Shown here: positions 1 through 11,704 of the stretch, piece by piece | Layout of the letters: every line of letters begins with the position of its first letter | Position numbering within the stretch: the stretch's first letter is position 1 | Source of the DNA: Macquaria australasica | Taxonomy: Eukaryota > Chordata > Actinopteri > Centrarchiformes > Percichthyidae | Length of the DNA: 64,000 nt | Assembly (NCBI GenBank): GCA_005408345.1 | Contig: SEMN01000180.1 | Location: 558,001 to 622,000 of the forward strand | Reading direction: 5' to 3' | Translations under genes and position numbers: made by a program | The notes under the pieces: model-generated | The model's database searches: none | Seen by the model: the letters and a program-made list of their open reading frames with translations, nothing else | What the model was told of the DNA's origin: nothing

Positions 1-573
1 AGCTAGCTTGCGTGGTCACCATTCATTTAAATTGGCAAAGTAAGTTACATCGTCGCAGATGGTTAAACGTGACTTTTCATAGTATTCGTAATATTAATTA
101 TTGCAGCCAAACCCGTAATCGTAATGAGAGGAGCAGATCATGGCAGCCCCGGCTGAAAAAGAAGCGAGTAACCTACACGTGCCACAGAAATTCCTAGAAA
201 GTTACTGGGAGAGATGGCCATGCCTCCTTTCTCCAGACTTCCCCACCATGCATTCTGCACAGTCTGCAATACAGATACTGACATCACTCATCAAGGATCA
301 GCATTTAATAATTAGACATCGAATGATATGCATTTTCAGAGCATTGTTTATGTATTGGCAAGTGCTGTGTATTAAAAGGGATACAATTACAACAAAAATG
401 ACAATACTAGCTATATATTCAGGTATATCCCCAGAATGAAAATAACATGAAGTGGTCATGTTGGCGCAAGTTGTTATGAGGGAGAGATGTGCTAAGTTAA
501 GTTATGTTTTTGGACAACAGGAATATGACAGTAATGGATAAAAATAATAATATAATAAATAACCCCCCCCCCC

Positions 574-606
<33 letters not shown>

Positions 607-625
607 TTTAGACTGCAGACGCCAT
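1..625. other. Intergenic DNA, no gene seen
   Basis: AT-rich sequence with only short open frames that lack family similarity or splice context. The one clear structure is a poly-C plus CA microsatellite at about 563-604. Any upstream exons of the lone lectin exon at 1799-1958 are not recognisable here and may lie left of the window. Confidence 0.6.
563..604. repeat. Poly-C tract followed by (CA)n microsatellite
   Basis: A run of 14 C is followed directly by about 14 CA units. This is a simple repeat prone to length change; no function is implied. Confidence 0.97.
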
Positions 626-808
626 ATGGAAGGGACCAAACATAAGAAAATGAAAAACATAATGACGTCAGTCCCTAAAATCAACACAACATTTTTCAGG
701 GAACAGGATTTGCGGCTAATCCGGGCAGAGACACTGTTCACAAACTTCATTGTTGAGCACAATTGTCCATTATCTGTAGCTGACCATCAGCTGTACAGAT
801 GTACATGA
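626..808 (+). mobile_element. hAT-like transposase/ZBED-type remnant
   Basis: A 60-codon open frame contains a segment reading RAETLFTNFIVEHNCPLSVADH. This resembles the stretch that follows the zinc finger in hAT-derived and ZBED-like proteins, where a conserved AE..F..FI.EHN.P....DH pattern occurs. The frame stops soon after DHQLYRCT, where relatives continue for hundreds of residues, and no further transposase sequence follows. It is most likely a decayed piece of a hAT-family DNA transposon or a related retrogene. Assignment rests on motif memory only; a profile search would decide. Confidence 0.5.
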
Positions 809-1798
809 GCTGAAATTTTTTTTCGGTGTAAGGTGGTACTCCAAGACTTTCTTCAAGGTTGGCAGATCTGTCAACCCCGTGTGCATAAATAATGTGTTTT
901 TTTAAAAGAGACTTGATCTGACAGGGTATGGAAGATTTAAAATGCCTAAACTAAAATAAATCAAACAAAGAAATAGTGAAATGTGTTGTCTATCTCTCAA
1001 CTCTTACCAGAAATTCTGACAAAGAAATCCACCTTCTTGGCAAACTTTTTACATGGACATTGTGTGTCCATCTCAAAAAAGAAAAGCCCTCTTTTTGCAC
1101 CTCCTCCTTTGCGTTTCGCATTGGCAGCTCTCTGCTGCTCTCTGCTGGTCAACAATGAATGCAATACATCGCTTCACTTTGTTTTCTGTGTTGTGATTTT
1201 ATTGTAATGCAGCATGGGAAATTCATGTCACAATGGAAAACAATTCATTCAGTTATTAAAGACAAAAAGCTAAATAACTGTCCTTTTAACATATGTTTTT
1301 CATTTAATTATTACACAATAAATGCATACATAAAAAGGAAATACATATAACTGTGTATTGTATTTCACTTTCTTTGTTCGATTTGCTTTAATTTAGACAT
1401 TTTAAATCTTCCACAACAGGGATCCAAAGACAGTGAGACACAATGTGAATATACCTGAGGCTAATTAGACCCAATTCAAAATGTGATTAACCTTAATAGA
1501 CCCAATTAGAGAGAGGTCACCAATAGTGGCAGCAGCGAGATTTGAGCCCAAATAACATATCGAAAGGAGGAGCAATACATAGAGTTTACATGCATCATCT
1601 TTTTCTTGCCTAAAAAAACCCACATTTTTCTCAGTGTTTGAGAAAAGGGTGATACAGGGACACGAGCGGGACTTTACCCAGCCCAATTAGACTGAAGACA
1701 ATTTGGACACAGCCAGACACATTTCAGTTTTGGCAGGAGAAATATATGTTTATATTAAACTGCATCTCTCTGGCCTCCATCACTGTACTGTCCCTTAG
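809..1798. other. AT-rich non-coding stretch before lectin exon
   Basis: No exon with CTLD features (WIGLTD, CYYIS or similar) is visible on either strand here. Either the intron upstream of the lectin exon is longer than 1.8 kb, or the other exons are outside the window or lost. Confidence 0.55.
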
Positions 1799-1958
1799 AT
1801 TTTGGCAGTCTTACCAGCCGGATCGCGGCGGTCCGAATAACAGAGAGGACTGTGTGGAGATGAATCACTTCAACCCAGTGCTGGCCAGCTGGAATGACGC
1901 CCCCTGTGGAGCCAAGCGGCGCTGGCTGTGCGAGAAAGATCCATGTACCAGTTCATAG
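1799..1958 (+). CDS. Terminal C-type lectin domain exon (lone, partial gene)
   Basis: This is the last exon of a group II C-type lectin. It follows a pyrimidine-rich acceptor ending in tag at 1798, opens in phase 2 and ends at TAG 1956-1958. The product contains RFWQSYQPD, then REDCVEM, SWNDAPC and RRWLCEK. These are the QPD sugar-specificity triplet, the Glu two residues before Cys, the WND Ca-binding motif and the two terminal conserved cysteines. In characterised CTLDs, QPD predicts galactose-type binding. Phase and length match the last exons of the other lectin genes in the window. The exon is clearly GC-richer than its flanks. No partner exons are seen in the 1.8 kb upstream, so this is either the 3' end of a gene lying mostly to the left or an orphan exon. 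Confidence 0.75.
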
Positions 1959-3719
1959 TGTCAGCTCAAGAACAATATTATGTACATGTAAATTACTTAA
2001 TGTGCTTTTGCATGCAGCAGAACTAAGAAGTTCACATTTAAAACAAATGTGAATAAAAACTGATTTACAACAAATACAACATAACATGAAAAACTGAAAT
2101 ATGGACAAATAAAATAAGCAAATTTCATTGACAACAATGCATTTGATATAATATGAACAAACTTTCAGCTACTTTGTGCAACTTGGTGATACTTAAAGTA
2201 TATGATACGCTTTGTAGCATACTTTGTGTTACTTGGATGTTTTTTGTGCTAAATTGTATGAATGTATTTTTTGGTAGATGATTGTCTTCAATAGTTTTTA
2301 GTGTGAACCTCCATTTGTTTTTAATAACCAAAATAATATATAAGTTAATAGAGATAAAATAATCAGTTAAGAATCAATAATACATACTAATGTAATTTAA
2401 TTTCCAGTTACCCTATGAAGACACAATGATTGGTTATATGAATACAATTTAAAGTAGGCGCATGTAGATTATTTGTCAGCGGAGATTAAGATGTTACCTG
2501 ATCAAGGTGCTCCCCTGCAGATAACAAAGCAGCAATTACACATAATTCTTGTTATTGTAGTGTACACAAGACAACAAATACTAAGTAAAATCATAGATAA
2601 TTTGTGTTGTTATAGCATCACTTAAGTTTTTGTCTTTTCTCTTCATTCTTTCTATTTGTTGTTGTCTGTTGTAACAGTGGGCCACAGACTCAGGAGGCAG
2701 GACAGGTGAGGTAAAAACTTACAGTCAGCAACACAAAGGCAAGAGATCCTGCAAACAGACAGACCAAAAGATTATCAGACACACCAAGTACTGCCTGGTC
2801 TTCAGGTCTAGGTATTTATTACAAATTCCCAAAGGTTTGATGTGTTTCACTTCCAGGCACTAAGTGAAAAGCCACTAAAAGAGTCAATATCTGCAAGTAA
2901 TTTGTTTCTGAAAGCCAGGAGGCTGGCAGTCCATCTCATCACACTGAAGGAGCTCTGAAGAAAAGTCTCTTCAGTCTTGGCTTACTCTGGCATCTTCACA
3001 TTTTAATTAGTGTTGATGAGTTGTTACTGTACCTGATTTAAAAAACTGGCTGTGAGTTTGAAAATGTTTGCCTCTGGAATTGGCACGTGTGAGAAGTTTT
3101 ACATGGCACAGGAGAAGATTAGACACACCCAACAGTGATGCTACATCGCTGCAGCAAGGTGAAAATATCAATGACTGGAAGGATTAAGTTCCATCTCTCT
3201 CTCTATGTGAGATACAGTGAAACTATTCTCTGGGAGGAGAAACGTTGTGGGAGTGGCAAAAACTAATACGATGCAGTGACAAAATGCACACAATGAAGAT
3301 TGTAAAAACACCAGGGACAACGATGGAAATAAGTCCAGGACTTTAATATTCCCTGACAAATTCTGATTTGTTGTATTTTACATATTAGATTGTTGTCAGC
3401 AAACGAAACCAAAGCAACAATATGACATATCAATAGAAATTGTATCAATATACTATATATTATTGTGAGATTGCATAAAGATGCTGCTGACAGTTTTGGT
3501 AAAGAAATTAAATTAATTACAATGAAAACACAAAACAATAAAAAAGTGAAAGTAACACAAGACATTTGCTTAAGGTAAAATAAAAATATTGAAAATGTAA
3601 GAGTAAATGTATGAATGTACATCAATGCTTATAATCTCTGTCATCATGGTCATTACATAGTCTCTCACCTCAGGTTTCAACTCTGTGATATGTTTGGATT
3701 GAGAGTTGGATTAAATGGC
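1959..3719. other. Intergenic spacer between convergent lectin 3' ends
   Basis: AT-rich DNA with no supported exon. It separates the 3' end of the lone + strand lectin exon from the 3' end of the - strand lectin gene. I see no assignable repeat family. Confidence 0.55.
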
Positions 3720-3967
3720 TTAATATTGCCTACCTGTATTGATCTCACAGACCCAGTAATTTCTCAATAAACAATCTGCATCATTCCATTTTAATAATGG
3801 ATCATGGTTATTAACGTAGATCTCTGCACAATCTTCTGTCTTCCCTCCTTCTCCAATGTTGTCAGGCTGTGGAGGGTACCAGTACCTATGAGGAGATAAT
3901 TGAGCAACAGTCACATTTCTTTTCCATTTTATTGTTTTTAAAGTACATAGTGGTTCTTTATATATGT

Positions 3968-3969
<2 letters not shown>

Positions 3970-4037
<68 letters not shown>
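3970..4037. repeat. (TA)n microsatellite at a splice donor
   Basis: About 33 TA units lie on the intron side of the CTL-1 fifth-exon donor, beginning one base beyond the GC dinucleotide. Expansion here could have altered the original donor. Confidence 0.97.
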
Positions 4038-4040
<3 letters not shown>

Positions 4041-4904
4041 TTGTGGTCAACGTTGTCCCGTCCACCCATTTCCAGACACCCTCCTCCTCTTGGTCAGTCA
4101 GCCCAATCCAAAATCTTTTGTTGAATTCAATGACAAATTTCTGTTTGAAAGAAAAATAAACATATATATGAGAGATGATAATTGTGCTAACAGACAACAG
4201 TGAAGCCCACCCATGCACTTAGTTCAGCAATCTGTGTGCTTGGATTAAATTTATGGCTAAACTGAGTTTCATTTGTAACTTTTCATCACTAGAACCCCCT
4301 GTCTCACCTGTTCCTCTTCACTATTGATGATCACCAGGTCAGCTCCTTTCCTCTGACACTCCTCTCTGCTCTCCTTCCAGGTCTTCTGTTCAGCAGATAT
4401 GTAGTAACAGCTGGTGCCAAACTTCACAGAGTCTTCACAAAAATTTTTCTCTGTGTCAGTAGCACAAAAACACACCAACAAAGTAAAATCATCATTCACA
4501 ATAATACATTTTTATTAATGTCCTGAACTGCAATTATTTATCAATAATGCAAATATATTCATGTTGAATTGTTCGGATATAAAAGACCTGAATATTGTAA
4601 CCCCTTGTAAAGGAAACTGTCACTGAAACCATGTTGAAATATTGTTAATGTAAAAGGGGGTGTGAGAACTACAAACTGAAAGAAAACAACCACAAAGAGA
4701 TGCAAAATGTCTCTTTCAGTCTGCGGTCTTGTATGTAGGAGAGGTGGGGGCCCTTTACATGTCTGTGCCCAGGGGGCCCTTCATCCATCACAATCCTATA
4801 TCTCCTATTCCATGCTGGTCGTTTCAGTAAACAAAATTTACATAGAAATAACATGGCCAGTGTAATTCCCTGCTAGTTTTCAGTGGCTCAAGAAATGTAA
4901 AGTT

Positions 4905-5010
4905 TGTTTGGTGGCACTAGAGGAAAGGCCATTGGGATGTCAAAATCAGATGGGTTCATGAGACCTAAAATATCTTTAATACATTTCAGAGAAATCCAGC
5001 AGTTATATCT
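4905..5010 (-). repeat. Dispersed teleost repeat fragment in CTL-1 intron
   Basis: Contains the reverse complement of a 'tagtgccaccaccaggtc'-like core that also occurs at 16590-16910 and 60680-61110. It is a short diverged copy. Confidence 0.5.
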
Positions 5011-7259
5011 TCTGTATGAAGTGACCATGTTGGCCTGCAGGTAGCACCAGAGATACGCTCTCATACTACCAACAATGGAATGAAGTGACACTGTGTAATG
5101 TGAATGGAGTCGCTCATAGTGCCTCGATTTTTTCTTAAAAAAAGAAAAAAAGCTTTGAGTGATTAAGTTAGTGCAGCCAGAATTAAGAAATAAATAATTA
5201 CCTTGAAGCTGTCTCTGAAGGTAATTTCTCTCTTTGGTCACGTCTTCAACTCTTTTTTTGAACTGGTCTCTCTCTTCAGACAAAATGTTGTAACTGGTCC
5301 GTAACTGGTCTCTTTCTTTGGTCAGGTTGTTGTAACTGGTCTGCAGCTGGTCTCTTTCTTTGGTCAGGTTGTTGTAACTGTTCTCCATTTTACACTCAGA
5401 GTTGCATTTGGTGTCTGTGCACATAAACAACAAACGGACAAACACTGTTAACCAGCATCACCTGCTGAGTGCTTTATCAGCATGCTAACAATGTACTCAC
5501 ATAGGAAAACCAGAGTTATGAGTCCAGCCAGGAGGAGAAGACACAGCAGACCCAGAAACACTGCAGCAGCTCTGCAGGAACTCTTCTTCTTTACTCTTTT
5601 ACTATTTCCAGCAACTGAAATTAGAAGACAATATTTGTTGTGTTGTCAATATTAAATCAAATAAAATTAAATGGTGGTGACCGTGAGAAAGTTGGCAGGG
5701 TCTGAACTTCTCTCTCAAGCTCTCTTTTTTCATTCTTTACACCTCTGTTTCTGACACGTGTGAACAACCGTTTGCAACACTATGAAGACCTTCCAGGAAA
5801 GACTGTCTCTCTCTTTCTCCGGCTTTCAGCTTGCTTTCGAGTGTAGCCTTCTTGAACAGCTATAAACACTTTTGCGAAGGCATAACCCAGCTCTTAATTG
5901 TGTCTTGGGGAACTACTAACAGACCACTGTCAGAGAAACACAGAGACCTGAAAGGAAAGTACCTCACTAGTACAGTATGATGTACAGTACATGCTTTCAA
6001 ATTGTGATTTGTTCGCTGATTTTAACATCCAGAGCAGATTCTAAAACTGTCACAGAGATAATGCTCTCCTGTATGGATTACTAGGTCCTCGCTAGACAAA
6101 CAGAGTTTTCAGTATTGCGCTGTGTAAAGGCCAGAACAGCCTCCCATTCTTCTAACCACAATCATCATAATCAAACACGTTTTACATCTTTGTCACCGGT
6201 CTTGTAGTGCAAGTGCTGTCAATTGTAAAGGCAAAATTTCTCTTTTCCTCTTTACTAGATATGTTTAGTGTGATACATTTCCCTCTTTATGTCCACTAGA
6301 TATGTTTAGTGTGATAACTTGTTTTTCAAGTCAATCAGTCTTAATTCTACATACTTAGATCATTTCTGTCTCGGGTCATCTCTGTCGTAAGGTACATTGG
6401 TATCTTGGTTGGGTGTTGTGGCTGGAGGACAAATTGTTTGTAATCAGGGGAAAAGACAGCTGCAGTCTGGGGAACAGTCTGCCCAGGGTTTCCAGCCTTG
6501 GGCAGGGAAACTTAGCTGGAGACAGACTATCTTTGTTAGAGGTGATTCTGTACTCTGATATGTCTGTCTGTGGATTGTGAGGTTATAAGTATGTGACAGC
6601 AGCTTCATATGCATTTTGGTGTATGATCTCTGTCCTTCAGCTGAAAACGGATTGACTCTGTGTGCTTGCCTGCATCCCCCTTTCATTTATCTCTTTTATT
6701 CTTTTTTACCATTTCATTTGATTGTTTCATTCTTTTCTTAATTAAATATTCAAAAGACAGCTTGTTGAGTCTTCATTTTATTTGCTCACTTCTTTAAAGG
6801 AAATACACAATTTCCACCACATCAATTGCCATAAATTACAGTCATGTATCATGAGATGTCCTCCAACACAACAAGTATCTAGTGGGCGTGTGGCTGAAGG
6901 CTTACTTGTATAGATGAGACAAGCGAGTATTGCATTATAGTTCTCAGTTGCTAAAGCACAGTCTCTGAAACTCATCAAGTATACTGTGCCACAGCGTAAC
7001 TCACTCAAAACGCTTAAAACATGTCTCAAAAGTAAATTAATCCATCAGTCACTACAACCCTGCCGACTGTTTCAAGGCAGTGAAATGTCTAAGGATTTGT
7101 GTCACATACCATAACATTTCTGTATTTAATTTCTCATCGACAGTCAATGGTAGTCAAATATTCTCTACAGTCATCTGAATAATATGTCCAACAAACAAGA
7201 AGTGTTACGTTCACAGGTTTCTGACTGTAAGTGTCCAAAGCTCCAGTTTGTTCTCTATT

Positions 7260-7771
7260 TGTCACGGCTCCACCGTGCTCATTGGTTTTCCTTATGTTTC
7301 TGGTGTTTTCCCCTTCCTCTTGTGTGTTGTGCTGTGTGTCTCTCTCTCTCTCTGCCATCTCAAACACCTGTCATCCATCAACTCATCAGTCTGCAGTATT
7401 TCTACCCCTGTCTTCCATCCACTCATCGCCAGATCATTGCTTCTGTTCGTTTGGTAGCCAGCTTCTCCGGCCTTATCTTTCGAAACCTGTTTTTTTAATC
7501 TGTTTCGCTGTGATTAACCCTGTTCTCCTGTGCCCAGGTCAACGTCCTCTGTCTGGATTTACTGCCTTGCTTGGTCTCTGCATTCTGCCTGCCTTTCACT
7601 CCAGCCAGCCTTGCCTTCCCCGCGTCTGCCCTCCACCTACATTCACTGGACCTCTCCCTGTTTCACCGGCTCTCCTTTTCATTGTCACCTTCCTCTGTGC
7701 AATAAACCAGCTTGTTCACTGTTCCTCCGGTGTCGTGTCCTGCACTTGGGTCCTCCCACTAGCATGTCACA
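7260..7771 (+). mobile_element. Probable solo LTR (Gypsy-like)
   Basis: The segment begins TGTCACGGCTCC and ends ...CATGTCACA, with a CAATAAA-type polyadenylation box at about 7700 and a C/T-rich body. This layout recalls teleost Gypsy LTRs. It lies in the long first intron of CTL-1, which is much larger than the equivalent CTL-2 intron (2665 versus 1080 bp). No gag or pol frames are present. A clean target-site duplication is not seen (ctatt versus ctaaa), so the ends are approximate. Confidence 0.45.
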
Positions 7772-9068
7772 CTAAACAACTCACAAACACAACAATGTAC
7801 AACAGAAAATACAAATGTCTCACTGCAACAAACTCAAGTAAATTAGGAACTCTTGTAGAGGGAAAAATAAATCCCCTCTACCACTCCATGATAGGAAAGA
7901 GATTGTTCCCCTAACAAACTACAGGGCATCACTACCATCAGGTGATATGGAAATGTGTAACATCAGCAAAGTAATGAAAATCAGTTCCATCTGATCTGCA
8001 GCGCGACGAAGCCAAAGAAGTTTCCTCCGATGGGAACAATAAAGTGTATTATTATCAAAAAGTATAATATGGGCTCACTGTGGTTAACGTCTCGCCTCTC
8101 TCCCTCCTTCACTTCACATTATAGTTTCTCACACAAGTCGTTTAAGTCTTTATTTTTCTTTTCTTTTAGAAAATAAAGTCTATTCTGTTTCTGTGTGCTG
8201 ATGTGTAAACAATTTTCACATATTTGTTAACATGCTATTTAGTCAACATGCTATTATATTATAGCATTATATATCTTACCTGAGAGTGCAGGTCCAGTTC
8301 TGTCTGGCTACAGAGTGTGGATCTTGTCTACATTTGCATAAATATTTTCTGAACATTTTAACAAATTCTTCTTTTTGTTTGGATTACCTGATGGTGTCTG
8401 TACGTTATCATAGATAACTTGTTCCATGATGTTCAGCTGGATTGACGGTTCAGTGTGGTTCTGATGTGCCGTAGACCGTCAAAGTCTGGAGAGCGTGCTT
8501 CCTGAGATAAATTATCCTTTTGAACTGTCCAAAATAGACAACATATTCACCCATGCATGTGACTATACTTAACAGGAAACTGAGGGCTAGAATCAAAATG
8601 AAGGTGAGGACCCTTTCAGCCTTTTGTTGCTTGTGCATGCCGGTGCTTTCCATTGTGGTTAGAGCTCTGCTACAAAATGTATTTTGAATCTCACACTTAT
8701 GTATGTACGTGTATGTAACCAAACACATGTGCTGCCCCTGTATATACACATCCATGCACACATAAATATGCAGCAGGGTCCAAAGGTCTGTGTTAACTGC
8801 CATTAAATGTATTCCCCTTATACAACTAAAACCACTGTTTAATTCAATTGATAATTCTCTGACAGCAGCACATTATTCTCATTATCAACACACACTTACT
8901 GTCACGTGTTTACGTACTTTTCACTCTGGATCAAGCCTGTCTTGGTTTTTTGCATAAACTATTGCACTACCTCAATATATTTATTGTTCACAGTGCAATA
9001 GCTCACAAAACAATCTCACAACAAGGTCGATTCAGCAGCTATTCTGGGCAACGCCATCTATCACAGGA

Positions 9069-9117
9069 AGATCCTGTGATACGATAGAAAGCTCCAGAAC
9101 AGCTACTGAATGAACCA
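9069..9117 (+). repeat. Dispersed repeat family A, copy 1
   Basis: Contains 'gaaagctccagaacagctac' in a gtgatacgat...tgaatgaacc context. The same core occurs inverted near 26600-26670 and directly near 61200-61310. Confidence 0.65.
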
Positions 9118-9381
9118 TCTGGTGATATTGATTTGTCAAACATATTTATTGTTTTTAAAAAGAAGCCTCAGTGAGGTTCACTGTCTGAATATGCTGTTAA
9201 AACAGACCACAGCTCAGACCACAGCGAGCTCTGGTTGTGAACACTGGTCTGAGGTCAGTACGTCAGAGCTCCATACTGATAGAGATCAGCAAGTCTGTCT
9301 ATTTGTTGTGTTTGGGTGTAACACTCATATACACATCATACATCATCAGGCTGCTAATGGCGTGCGCCTGTGCTGTAGTAT

Positions 9382-9500
9382 TTAACATTTAATTAGGCAT
9401 GGTCATTTATGTTGCCTATGATGAAAACAAAAGAAAGACAACTAGAGAGCAAATTAAGCACACAGAAAATAGAAACACTGAATATAGTACTTTTATTTTA
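9382..9500 (+). repeat. Duplicated non-coding segment, copy 1
   Basis: The stretch starting taacatttaatta and including 'gagcaaattaagcacacag' recurs at 11491-11605. Identity is high enough to see by eye. The element is not identified. Confidence 0.7.
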
Positions 9501-9712
9501 TGTGGACACAACATTTCAAAAACAGTTGAACTTCCACAAGTGAAGATAGAAGTGAATACACCTGTGTTTAATAGAGAATTAATGACGAAACGGCCATAAA
9601 AAAATATAACTATAAAGGTCAGAGGCTATTTCACACAGCAGATGCCATAATGTGTATTTAATGAGCATGTCTATTGTTAAGGTTTACAAACTACATAGAT
9701 ACTAATAATAAT

Positions 9713-9729
9713 AATAATAATAATAATGA
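9713..9729. repeat. (AAT)n microsatellite
   Basis: Five to eight AAT/ATA units ending in atgat. Confidence 0.85.
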
Positions 9730-11490
9730 TAAACATTTCACATACAGTACAGTACGAGCAAACAAAGCCAAGGAGGTTATGTATGTGGTCCTGTTTGTTT
9801 GTTTGGATATCTCAAAAACTACTAAACAGACTTCGATGACATTTGTTGGCAAGTTAGGCCATGAACCAGGGAACAAGTGATTAGTTTTTATGCACATAGC
9901 ACCACCATGTGGCCATTTATCAAGCACTTTATAGTTTGGCTGTTAGATGATGTCTAAAACCAAAATCAAACTGATTCCTTGGTTAATAATGAATCAGGCT
10001 ACGACTGTTTCTGCTAAGGCTGGATTTCTGCCATTTCAAATGGTTAATATTGTTGGTCATCTTTGTAGTTTTACTGATGATTTTTGGGTATCATTTTCTG
10101 ATAAGTTGCCCATTATAAAGGGTTAATAAGCATTAATTAATGGCCTTATTGATGGTTAAGTCATTTACCAATGTTTTAAAGATCATTTATAAGCCATTAA
10201 GAAGAAGGACTTGTGGGTTGCCAGGTTGTAGAAAATCCCCCATCATCAAACTTGCTTTGTTTTTTTAGCTAGCTCTTTAATTCATCAGTAAGACTCCTCC
10301 AATGGACTGTTTGACAATTTACCTACAGGAAAAGGCCTGCAGGGCATCTGGAACAAAATCTATTTATAAACAACTTATTAACATTGACAACTGCAAAATG
10401 AATGAATACTTATAAGAATAATTTATTAATGATTTATTAATATTTATAATTGCAGTTGACTGAGTAACGTTTCTGCTGATGGTGTATTAGAAATTGAGAA
10501 ACTCAAGAACCTTCATTAATAGCATTTGTATCTGCAGACTTAATGGCTTAATAAAACGTGAGAACATTGTGACCCTTTATTATTGACTTACAAACTGCAG
10601 ACATGATGACTTATTAGAACGTAAGAGACACGTGAGTGACACCAAACTAGTAAGTCAAGAAATAAAAAAGATTTTAAAAAATGATAAAAGTTTCTGATGA
10701 GAAAATTGCATTTAAAATTACACAAATTCACCATGATCTCAAATATTAAGGTATCTGTGTTATGCTAATTCTTGTGGACTCAAATGACTGATCTGATGAC
10801 TGCAGAGATTGGTGGACTTTATTGAGCAACAGTGCAAAGGCTTATAGAACAAGTACAACTCACAGTAATAGAGCAAGCTAACTGGCAGTCTTTTAAAGGC
10901 GACATGGCAGGAAATTTAAGGCACTACAGTCTCTGTTGGAGCGTCTCTGCATCCGTCAGACCTTCATTAATCTGCTTGGGGAGAAAGTGGTGGTGGAGGA
11001 ACTGTGATGGAAGGACGTCAGTTGAGGGACGGCAGCTTGTTGATTGGTTCATAACCATCCTCACATTCATAATGTAATTAATCAGGAGAGCAGAGATCAT
11101 TTCTTCAGTTATTTCCATAAAACGAGGGACTCACCTCAGGTGTGCCAGGAAAGGTACAATTAAAGGTGTAGCTATGAAGGAGGCTATAAGTGGAGGGTAC
11201 AAGAGGTTGCAGGTGGAGTGGGGTCGTTCACCTAGCTAGCAGAGGGTGTAGGTGGAGAACTGGACTGCAGCTGTCTGCCAGAATCTGACAGTATAGGCTG
11301 GTACTGCAGATTGATGGAAGAGGCTTCAGGCAGGGGCTGGAGGAGGACGTAACTGGAGGTTCTTGGGCTGCAGGTTGCTTGCAAAGGCTGCAGGCAGGAG
11401 ATGGAGGAGGCTGTAGGTGTAGGTTCAGGGTGAAGCTGTCGGGGGAGGCGGCGAAGCAGGTTGAAGGGGGAGGTTTGGGCTGCTGCTGTG

Positions 11491-11605
11491 GTAACATTTA
11501 ATTATACATGCTTATTCATATTGCCTATAATGAGGAAAGAATGAAAAATACAGAGCAAATTAAGCACACAGAAAATAGAGAAACTGAATATTTTTTTCTG
11601 ACTAA
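11491..11605 (+). repeat. Duplicated non-coding segment, copy 2
   Basis: Second copy of the 9382-9500 segment, inserted inside the minisatellite array. Confidence 0.7.
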
Positions 11606-11635
11606 TATTATAAAAAGTTATATACTTACATTTGC

Positions 11636-11704
11636 ACTGTGGCTCAGGAGGTAGAGCAGGTCGTCCACTAATCACACGGTTGGCAATTCAACCTCTGGCT
11701 CCTC
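11636..11704 (+). repeat. tRNA-like SINE fragment
   Basis: Reads ctgtggctcaggaggtagag, then gtcgtccactaatc and a degraded B-box-like stretch. This is a very common teleost dispersed motif. Only the head of the element is present. Confidence 0.5.

Larger units (their letters stand above)
3720..8427 (-). pseudogene. CTL-1: C-type lectin receptor with nonsense codon and GC donor
   Basis: Six exons on the minus strand encode a type II receptor: 8280-8427 (tail), 5501-5614 (transmembrane), 5202-5414 (coiled-coil neck), 4308-4450, 4040-4140 and 3720-3885 (CTLD). The frame would be 294 codons plus stop. The CTLD keeps a long-form cysteine pair (FCED... and SCYYIS), WIGLTD, QPD, TEDC and WND, so a Ca-dependent galactose-type fold is expected. 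The tail has VIYDNV, which fits the ITIM consensus, and IYANV. Two lesions are visible. Codon 40 is TAG (8308-8310) where CTL-2 has AAG. The donor after the fifth exon is GC (4038-4039) followed by a long TA repeat. The neck has three 14-residue units. It is either a pseudogene or a gene relying on other splicing or starts; polymorphism or sequencing error at either site is possible. Confidence 0.65.
8428..11200. other. CTL-1 upstream region and repeat-rich spacer
   Basis: The first part (about 8560-8700) matches the region upstream of CTL-2 (about 17808-17955); both share 'aacaggaaactgagggct' and a 'ggtgctttccatt' block. The duplication that made CTL-1 and CTL-2 therefore included promoter sequence. 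The remainder holds dispersed repeat pieces at 9069-9117 and 9781-9900, an AAT microsatellite and AT-rich MITE-like sequence (about 9960-10650). No coding region is supported. Confidence 0.6.

Noticed and set aside
3869..4203. Frames with long Tyr-Ile runs near 4000
   Set aside because: They are translations of the TA microsatellite running into antisense of a lectin exon.
7231..7914. 227-codon plus-strand frame
   Set aside because: It spans a probable solo LTR and its flanks, has Ser/Pro/Leu-rich low-information content from C/T-rich DNA and matches no family I know.
10060..10110. C/D-box snoRNA-like tgatga...ctga
   Set aside because: No terminal stem, no internal boxes and location in AT-rich repeat DNA.
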